Source: CAYLJO01 sp964383905
GTDB taxonomy: Bacteria > Acidobacteriota > Blastocatellia > Pyrinomonadales > Pyrinomonadaceae
Direction: 5' to 3'
Length of the DNA: 15,936 nucleotides
NCBI GenBank assembly: GCA_964383905.1
Contig: CAYLJO010000147.1
Span: forward strand, 1 to 15,936
The notes beneath the pieces are model-generated. The model was not told the DNA's origin, did no database searches, and saw only the letters and a list, made by a program, of their open reading frames with translations. Of this stretch, positions 6,686 through 12,501 are shown in pieces. A program made the position numbers and the translations under genes. Every line of letters begins with the position of its first letter. Positions within the stretch are counted from its first letter, which is position 1.

Positions 6686-7375
6686 ATGGTTGACCGCGTT
6701 GAGACAATCATAGTTTCCGATGTGCACCTTGGCTCCGAAGTGAGCAGGGCTAAGGATTTGCTGACGGTGCTTCAGTCTCACGTCTTCGACCGGCTCATTT
6801 TGCTCGGTGATATATTCAGCGACCTGAATTTCAAACGTCTTAAGAAAGAGCACTGGGAACTCCTCTCGTTTATCCGGAAACTTTCTAACCCCAAAAGGGA
6901 CGTGGAGATTGTGTGGGTGGAAGGGAACCACGATCAGGGACTTTCAGAAGTTATGTCTCACCTTGTCGGGATCAAAGTTTACCAGGAGTACGCCTGGAGT
7001 TTTGGCGGTAAACGCTGCCTGGCGATTCACGGTCACCAGTTTGACCGGTTTCTGGTAGACAACGCGCTGTTAAGCGACCTCGGATCATTTTTCTACACCT
7101 GGATTCAGAAGTGCGATTGCGGCCAGCAGAAGTTCAGTCGATACCTCGACAAGCTGAATACTTCGTGGCTCAGGATGTCAAAGAGGGTGGCCGCCGGCGC
7201 GCTCGGACACGCGGCCGCCTGCTCGGCGGACTTCGTCTTTTGCGGACACACGCACGCGGCGATGCACCTTGAAGTCGAGGGCATCAGCTACTACAACACA
7301 GGTTGCTGGGTGCAGTCTCCGGCCACCTACGTCACAGTGGATCAACGCGGAGTAAGAATACACCGGTATGAATAA
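6686..7375 (+). CDS. LpxH/PlcP-like calcineurin-fold metallophosphoesterase
   Basis: The product has 229 residues and belongs to the family of UDP-2,3-diacylglucosamine diphosphatases (LpxH, COG2908), which also holds the Pho-regulated phospholipase C PlcP. The dimetal motifs appear in order: SDVHLG (11-16), LLGDIFSD (39-46), GNHD (80-83), HGHQFD (115-120) and CGHTH (186-190), followed by YYNTGCWV (202-209). That last motif resembles the NxGDWVES segment I recall in PlcP relatives. There is no signal peptide or membrane anchor, so it should act in the cytoplasm or on the inner face of the membrane. A TGA at 6674-6676 is in frame just upstream, which makes the ATG at 6686 the first usable start; its ribosome site is weak. 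The gene overlaps the glycosyltransferase gene by 8 nt, pointing to coupled translation. LpxH and PlcP activities cannot be told apart from the motifs. The glycosyltransferase partner and the repeat arrays upstream favour PlcP; this is inference. Confidence 0.85.
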   Translation: MVDRVETIIVSDVHLGSEVSRAKDLLTVLQSHVFDRLILLGDIFSDLNFKRLKKEHWELLSFIRKLSNPKRDVEIVWVEGNHDQGLSEVMSHLVGIKVYQEYAWSFGGKRCLAIHGHQFDRFLVDNALLSDLGSFFYTWIQKCDCGQQKFSRYLDKLNTSWLRMSKRVAAGALGHAAACSADFVFCGHTHAAMHLEVEGISYYNTGCWVQSPATYVTVDQRGVRIHRYE

Positions 7376-8078
7376 TGAGCTGACAATCGTCGTGCCCGTC
7401 AAGAATGAGGAGCGGCTGATCGGCCGTCTGCTGGATTCAATCTGCCGGCAGGACTATGAGCACATTAAGGGGACTCAGATTTACATCGCCGATGCGGCCT
7501 CTACGGATGCGACGCTCGAGGTGGTGCGCGGATACACGCGCCTGTTACCGATCACGATCATTCCGGGTGGCCTTCCCGCCGAGGGCCGGAATGCGGGCGC
7601 GCGAATGGCTCGGAGCAAGTATATCCTGTTCATTGACGCCGATATTGAATTGGGCACGGCGGGGTTGATCAGGCGCGCGGTCGAGCGGATGAAGCGGCGT
7701 CATCTGCACTGCCTCACCACCTGTATACTTTCCAAGGAGAAGAGGGTTTTCGATAACTTAATGTACGGGGTGAACGCGCTGCTCCAACTCGGCTCCAAGT
7801 ATTCCAGGCCATTCAGTCCCGGCGCATTTACGCTTTTTGATCGGGAGCGTTTTAACGAGCTCGGCGGGTTTGATGAAAGGGTGCTGTACGCCGAGGACTA
7901 TTTCTTAAGTAAAAATGTGGCGGGCGACCGGTTCGGAATCGTTCCCGGTTATGTGTTCACGACTAACAGAAGATTCAAGAAGATGGGATATTTCAAGTTT
8001 ATTCGCCTCTTCATAAAAACTGTTGCCAACAGCCGCGACGACGCCTTCTTCTTCCAGGACCACCGATACTGGGAGTAA
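7368..8078 (+). CDS. Family 2 glycosyltransferase
   Basis: The product has 236 residues and is a GT-A fold, family 2 enzyme. It opens with LTIVVPVKNEERLIGRLLDS (5-24) and has DAASTD (42-47), where GT2 enzymes bind the nucleotide. The metal-binding DAD follows (90-92, in FIDADIE). GGFDE (166-170) and AEDYFL (175-180) supply the likely acceptor-side acid. There is no clear membrane span; the C-terminal part (200-220) is basic and hydrophobic (YFKFIRLFIK), which could bind a membrane surface. At 236 residues it is essentially a bare catalytic domain. The ATG at 7368 lies within the end of the metallophosphoesterase gene (stop 7373-7375). Linkage to a PlcP-like enzyme suggests that diacylglycerol is the acceptor, making a glycolipid. 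A role in polysaccharide or lipid A assembly is also possible. Sugar and acceptor cannot be read from the sequence. Confidence 0.85.
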   Translation: MNNELTIVVPVKNEERLIGRLLDSICRQDYEHIKGTQIYIADAASTDATLEVVRGYTRLLPITIIPGGLPAEGRNAGARMARSKYILFIDADIELGTAGLIRRAVERMKRRHLHCLTTCILSKEKRVFDNLMYGVNALLQLGSKYSRPFSPGAFTLFDRERFNELGGFDERVLYAEDYFLSKNVAGDRFGIVPGYVFTTNRRFKKMGYFKFIRLFIKTVANSRDDAFFFQDHRYWE

Positions 8079-8169
8079 GCCTCGCCCTGACACTCTGCCT
8101 GCGAAGGCGCATCAAATTGAACGCTAGTGTATGTCGCAGTGTGGATACGAAGTGCCTCCAGGTATGTAA

Positions 8170-8221
8170 TTTAAAAGAGACTTAACCCTCCTCTAACACA
8201 GATTTAACCCGATTCGATTAA
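8170..8221 (+). promoter_or_regulatory. Pho-box-like array C upstream of the phospholipase C-like gene
   Basis: Units TTTAAAAG (8170), CTTAACCC (8181), TCTAACAC (8192) and TTTAACCC (8203) start exactly 11 bp apart with 3-nt spacers; a weak fifth unit, TCGATTAA, is at 8214. The middle three fit the tandem 8-bp-plus-3 pattern (Py-TTAA-Py-Py) described for cyanobacterial Pho boxes and the TTAACA-type repeats of Bacillus PhoP. A -10-like TAATAT begins 8 nt after the fourth unit, the usual geometry for an activator replacing a -35. The gene served encodes a secreted phospholipase or phosphatase, a typical Pho target. Binding by PhoB is inferred. Confidence 0.6.
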
Positions 8222-8224
8222 TAT
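8219..8224 (+). promoter_or_regulatory. Candidate -10 element of the phospholipase C-like gene
   Basis: TAATAT lies just downstream of the 11-bp repeat array. With a start near 8231 the mRNA leader would be about 200 nt. A second AT-rich stretch with TAGTAT near 8259 is an alternative. Confidence 0.35.
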
Positions 8225-8432
8225 TTTTACATTCCTGAGTCGAACAGCTATTAATTTTTAGTATTCTTGGTCGGCACAAATTGTTACCTGGCCAAACATA
8301 GCCGTCATCCGACAGCAGCCTTTTGCTTGAACAGAATGAGGAGTAGTTGTTTCGCCAATCGAAAACTTGTGCCACGCCCGGGAACTGCCGACAGAAGACT
8401 GATGCCAGGCATTAAGAGGAGGAACGTATCCG

Positions 8433-9842
8433 ATGTCGAATGAGCCCACCAAAGAGGCCGTCAGCGAGCATGACACTCAGAGCAAAGGCTACTCCGCCCA
8501 AGACGTTGATCAGACAAAAGTCGAAAGACCTTCGTCCGGTTCTGGCACATCCCATCGTGCCGGCATGGAGCATCTCTCACGGCGCCGCTTTCTCACCGGC
8601 ATCGCCACGACTGCCGGGATGCTGGCCTGCGGGTCCGTCGCGCGGATGGCGGCCCAGGAAATGGGTCAGGAAGAGGATCAGGAGGAGCGCGAGGAAAATA
8701 GGAGGCACAGGCTACATCAGTTGCCGGACCCGGAGGAATCAGGCATCGAGCACGTCGTACTCGTGATGATGGAAAACCGCTCCTTCGACCACTTCCTTGG
8801 TTGGCTGCCACGTGCGAAGGGACGCCAGGCGGGGCTGACCTACTTCGATAGGCTGGGTGTGCCCCGCCAGACTTACCCGCTCTTTCCTGATTATCAAGGT
8901 TGCGGGCACCCTGACCCTGACCATTCGTATGAGGGAGGCAGAGTCGAATACAACAACGGCGCTTGCGATGGCTGGCTGCGGGCCGGCAATAACGACATTT
9001 ACTCCATCGGCTACTACACCCAGAGTGACTTACCATTTTTCGGCCAGGCGGCGCCCGATTGGACCACTCTTGACACCTACTTCGCGGCGACCATGGGGCC
9101 GACCTTCCCTAACCGCTTTTACCAGCACGCGGCGCAGACCGACCGCATTTCTAACACCCCACAACTCTCAACACTCCCTACCATCTGGGATCGGCTCGCT
9201 CAGAAGGGGCTGACCGGCCGCTACTATTTCGGTAATCTTCCATTTCTTGGCCTGTGGGGCGCGAAGTATGCATCGATTATACGTCCCTACGCCGAGTTCC
9301 TTCTAGACTGTGCCACGGGCGCTTTACCGCAGGTATCTTTCGTCGACCCTACCTTCACCGCCGACCCGTTTGAGGGCAACGACGACCACCCCCATGATGA
9401 TATACGTAATGGTGAAGCGCTCCTCGACCAGATCTATAGTGCGGTCACGTCGGGCCCGAACTGGCCGCACACAATACTCGTGATCAACTTCGACGAGTGG
9501 GGCGGTTTTTTTGATCACGTGCCTCCCACCGTCGCGCCCGACGTTAACCCCGCTACTGCTTTGCGCGGCTTCCGCGTTCCCTGCCTCATCATCTCACCCT
9601 GGTCGGTACGCGGACTTGCGTCGTCTAGGGCTTCATCTCACGTCTATGATCATACCTCAATTCTCAAGATGATTGAATGGCGCTGGCGCTTGAAGCCACT
9701 CACGGTGCGCGACGCCACGGCTCGCAACACCGCGGAGTTACTTAACTTCAAACGACCTGACCTGTTCGCGCGGCCTTTCATTGTGCCGCCCGGGCCGTAC
9801 GGCATCCCATGCCCGGGCAACTCCGACGTCATATCTCCCTAA
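8433..9842 (+). CDS. Tat-exported phospholipase C / acid phosphatase family enzyme (PF04185)
   Basis: The product has 469 residues and probably cleaves phospholipid head groups or other phosphate esters after export. A 48-residue Ser/Glu-rich lead precedes a twin-arginine signal, SRRRFLTG (49-56), with a mild hydrophobic core (55-70), so export should be folded and Tat-dependent. The lead is long for a Tat signal; M45 is a possible later start but lacks the strong AGGAGG (8417-8422) that lies 10 nt before the ATG at 8433. A charged segment (76-94) follows. The PF04185 domain covers about 104-450: HVVLVMMENRSFDHFLG (107-123) holds the Glu114-Asn115 metal pair. DHSYE (163-167), MGPTFPNR (221-228, probable nucleophile Thr224), DDHPHDDI (317-324) and NFDEWGGFFDHV (352-363) complete the site. 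No C-terminal domains are present, unlike the longer Pseudomonas-type PLCs. It shares the fold of the 2974-5763 product but no obvious close sequence. The 11-bp repeats upstream suggest phosphate control. It converges with the maltokinase gene over a 156-bp gap without a clear terminator. Confidence 0.88.
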   Translation: MSNEPTKEAVSEHDTQSKGYSAQDVDQTKVERPSSGSGTSHRAGMEHLSRRRFLTGIATTAGMLACGSVARMAAQEMGQEEDQEEREENRRHRLHQLPDPEESGIEHVVLVMMENRSFDHFLGWLPRAKGRQAGLTYFDRLGVPRQTYPLFPDYQGCGHPDPDHSYEGGRVEYNNGACDGWLRAGNNDIYSIGYYTQSDLPFFGQAAPDWTTLDTYFAATMGPTFPNRFYQHAAQTDRISNTPQLSTLPTIWDRLAQKGLTGRYYFGNLPFLGLWGAKYASIIRPYAEFLLDCATGALPQVSFVDPTFTADPFEGNDDHPHDDIRNGEALLDQIYSAVTSGPNWPHTILVINFDEWGGFFDHVPPTVAPDVNPATALRGFRVPCLIISPWSVRGLASSRASSHVYDHTSILKMIEWRWRLKPLTVRDATARNTAELLNFKRPDLFARPFIVPPGPYGIPCPGNSDVISP

Positions 9843-9998
9843 TGCCTCTCGTGAATGGCTACGGGGTGCTCGTGTGTTTTGCCGGTCACAAGACCCGCGG
9901 CGTCTGGTATTGATCCGGTGTCACACGCGATTTTTTCGCCCGCCTCACGAATAGAGTGTCCAAAATTTGCGCCGAATATACGCCGGCATCTATTGTTA

Positions 9999-11576
9999 TC
10001 AATGGCAGTAAAGGCGCAGGAGGGCCTGTATCGATCTTCGCTCATTGCCGTATCGATCATCGACCGGCCTGCCCCCCCTCAATATCCGTCGAATACGGAT
10101 GAGCGATATGTCGACCCAATCAGGCCGGTTGTCCAGATCATAACGGGTCTCGATGATTACTCTATCCAGCTCAAATATTTCTAACAGCTTACGCCGGTCC
10201 TCTTGCCTCGAAGGAAGGATTCGTGAATTGCTCACCGCATCAAGATACCCTTGGAGGAAGGCGTGACGGGCCATCATCTCCCAGGCGTCTGCATAGGGCT
10301 GTTGCCCCCTCCATTCATCGCCATTCGGCTTGACGTGCTTTAAGAGCGCGGTGTGGGCCGCGTAGTTGAATGATTGGAGCATCACCGCCGCATCGTGCAG
10401 CGGGGTGTGCTTGCGCCTTCGCTCTTCCAGTGACCGGTTGGGCTCCCCCTCGAAATCAAGGATCATCCACCCCCTTGAAGTGCTCAAGACCTGTCCTAAG
10501 TGGTAGTCGCCGTGATGGCGGATCTTCAGGCCAAGATCCTCGGCTTCTTCTAAAGAATCGAAGGCCTTATCTACCACCGCCCTAAGTTTAAGCTTGATCT
10601 CCTCGCACCCCTCGAGACTCGAACAGACCTGCTCCAACTGTTCGCCGATGGATGCACGCCACTCCGAGACGTCTGCGCCTGTGACCGGTTCCGGTGAGAA
10701 TGATGGTTTCTGTCCTTCCCTGGCAAGGGCAAGATGAAGCTCACCAAGCATCGCCCCGAGATTTTGTGCTTTTCTCTCGAAAGCCTTGAGGTTTTTACTA
10801 TTCGGATCATTAAGATAATCCTTTACCGCTTGGAGGGCTGCCTCCCAGCCGGTCCCCCCGCTCGGAACATATTCCTGAACGATGGCAAGCGTCGCCAACG
10901 AATCCTGTGTGGTGTACTGGATTGCCCCGCACAGCTTCGGGATATGGCGGAATCCTGCCTGCTGGGTCAGGAAGAGGTTGAGCTCCAGATCAGGATTGAT
11001 ACCGAACTCTATCTTTCGGAAAACCTTGAGGAATAAAGCGTCGTCGAAGATCACCGAGCTATTGCTCTGCTCAACATCTAATGGGCGGACGGTTAGGGGA
11101 TCGAAATGACCGCTGCCCAGACAAGGGGCGCGTTTGATTATGACTTTGCCGCGCTGCCCCGCGACATCTGATTGCGTGCCGATAATCTCGAGTACCTTTT
11201 GGCAGGCGCCCGGGTCACCGAGCGCGTCATAAAGTACCGCACTACTCCCATCACATGCTAATCGCAAGATATCTTGTGGGGACGCGCTTTCGCCTGACGT
11301 GGGACGCACGCTTATGACAAGCTGGTAGGTCTCTTCCGGGCCTTCGCTAAATTGCGCCCGAAGAAGCGTAACGGCAATAGGGGCGGGATGAAGGGCCAGG
11401 GTGATGACGTCCAGCAGCCGAATGCCTGTGACATCCTTTGACTTCGCGCCGTACCACCGCTGGCGCTGCAGAAACGTTGGAAACACATCAGCAGCTACGG
11501 AGCTAAGTGTGTTTAAGTCGAATACCGAGTGCGCCGGACCCGCCACTTCGATTTCCGGAATTTTATATCCCCCCAT
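9999..11576 (-). CDS. Maltokinase-like phosphotransferase
   Basis: The product has 525 residues and probably phosphorylates maltose to maltose-1-phosphate with ATP, feeding the GlgE alpha-glucan route or running in reverse to use it. The N-terminal cap has the family signature FLQRQRWYGAK (35-45). LFLKVFRK (181-188) holds the ATP-binding lysine (184). The kinase core has HHGDYHLGQV (354-363), with catalytic Asp357, and MILDFEGEP (371-379), with the metal-binding Asp374. RPDWV (484-488) marks the usual end of these proteins. About 35 residues beyond it, rich in Arg, are extra. Maltokinases are often about 450 residues or fused behind trehalose synthase; here it stands alone, and no GlgE or TreS gene is in the window. 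The ATG at 11576 follows a GGGGGAG only 1-2 nt upstream, a tight spacing. It lies 129 bp behind surE on the same strand and may be read with it. Cytoplasmic, as no signal peptide is present. Confidence 0.85.
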   Translation of the reverse strand: MGGYKIPEIEVAGPAHSVFDLNTLSSVAADVFPTFLQRQRWYGAKSKDVTGIRLLDVITLALHPAPIAVTLLRAQFSEGPEETYQLVISVRPTSGESASPQDILRLACDGSSAVLYDALGDPGACQKVLEIIGTQSDVAGQRGKVIIKRAPCLGSGHFDPLTVRPLDVEQSNSSVIFDDALFLKVFRKIEFGINPDLELNLFLTQQAGFRHIPKLCGAIQYTTQDSLATLAIVQEYVPSGGTGWEAALQAVKDYLNDPNSKNLKAFERKAQNLGAMLGELHLALAREGQKPSFSPEPVTGADVSEWRASIGEQLEQVCSSLEGCEEIKLKLRAVVDKAFDSLEEAEDLGLKIRHHGDYHLGQVLSTSRGWMILDFEGEPNRSLEERRRKHTPLHDAAVMLQSFNYAAHTALLKHVKPNGDEWRGQQPYADAWEMMARHAFLQGYLDAVSNSRILPSRQEDRRKLLEIFELDRVIIETRYDLDNRPDWVDISLIRIRRILRGGRPVDDRYGNERRSIQALLRLYCH

Positions 11577-11705
11577 ACTCCCCCTGGCCTTTACTGCTAT
11601 TCTCGTTTAACCGGCTTGTGGCCGCACGTCGGTCGTAGACCGATAGCAGTTTCCTACATCGGTATGACAAACATGTAAACCTGCTCCCGGTAAAAGATTG
11701 AATTA

Positions 11706-12440
11706 TCAAGCAAGTGGATGCCTGGCTCGAGCCTCGGCCAGATCTGCTTCGTTGGTGAGGTCAAGCCTGAGGGGCGTCATTGATACCCAACCTTGCTCCA
11801 GGGCCCAGCGGTCAGTGCCTTCTTCCGTCTCTTCAATAGGCGTGACGGTAAACCAGTAGTGCCGCCTCCCCATCGGGTCCTCGCCCGGAACCACTTTGCC
11901 GTCGTAATGCCGGACAGATTGGCGTGTCCAGCGGAGCCCTCTCGGCTGTTCTTCCGGAAAATTCACGTTAACCAGCGTCAACGCCTTATCCGGTAACAGA
12001 AGCTCTAAAACCTTTTCGACGTAAGGCGCCAGGACTTCAAAATTTGGCTCACCCTTAGTCACGGGGGCACTCAAGGCGATGCCCCGCAGGCCTAAAAGAG
12101 CGGCCTGCTTAGCGGCCGCGAGCGTTCCGGAATGCCAGATTGAATTCCCCAAATTTGTTCCGAGATTAATACCTGACAGCACAACGTCCACTTTCTCCCA
12201 GTGGTACGCTCCCAAAGCCACACAATCTGCGGGAGTCCCGTTGACTCGGTAGGCCTCAAACTGCTTGAGCGGAGTAGGGCGATAAGAGAGGGGACGCGTC
12301 GCGGTAATTGCGTGTCCCATCGAAGATTGTTCCACGTCGGGCGCGACAACCCGGACATCACCGAAGCGGGAGGCGACCTCGGCCAGCGCTGCTATACCGG
12401 GGCTGTAGATCCCGTCGTCATTAGCGATCAGTATTCTCAT
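11706..12440 (-). CDS. surE: 5'/3'-nucleotidase SurE
   Basis: The product has 244 residues, the normal length for SurE, a cytoplasmic metal-dependent phosphatase that removes phosphate from nucleoside 5'- and 3'-monophosphates and some short polyphosphates. The signature MRILIANDDGIYSPGI (1-16) holds the two metal-binding aspartates (8-9). APDVEQSSMGHAIT (33-46) gives the Ser ligand region, RVNGTPADCV (65-74) is the family loop, and LSGINLGTNLGNS (88-100) contributes the Asn metal ligand (92). It starts 62 bp after the end of the hybrid kinase gene on the same strand. In that gap the minus strand has a small GGGG/CCCC stem (12463-12474) and AAGGG about 6 nt before the ATG. In many proteobacteria surE sits with pcm or rpoS; that context is absent here. 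The identification is firm. Confidence 0.93.
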   Translation of the reverse strand: MRILIANDDGIYSPGIAALAEVASRFGDVRVVAPDVEQSSMGHAITATRPLSYRPTPLKQFEAYRVNGTPADCVALGAYHWEKVDVVLSGINLGTNLGNSIWHSGTLAAAKQAALLGLRGIALSAPVTKGEPNFEVLAPYVEKVLELLLPDKALTLVNVNFPEEQPRGLRWTRQSVRHYDGKVVPGEDPMGRRHYWFTVTPIEETEEGTDRWALEQGWVSMTPLRLDLTNEADLAEARARHPLA

Positions 12441-12501
12441 GGTTATCCCTTTACCTTAATAAGGGGAGTGCCCCAATCTCCTGCGTTCGCGGATATTACC
12501 T

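Noticed and set aside
8170..8221. Reading the 11-bp repeat array as a CRISPR
   Set aside because: The units are 8 bp with 3-nt spacers, far too short, and degenerate. The geometry fits a response-regulator operator.
8193..8375. Minus-strand 60-codon frame in the gap before the phospholipase gene
   Set aside because: It covers the repeat array and the -10 candidate, its product is low in credible features, and no ribosome site or neighbour supports it.
9843..9998. A terminator between the converging phospholipase and maltokinase genes
   Set aside because: There is a T6 run near 9931 but only a 4-bp stem around it, and the CTCTCGTGA/TCACGA pairing is imperfect and 90 bp apart.
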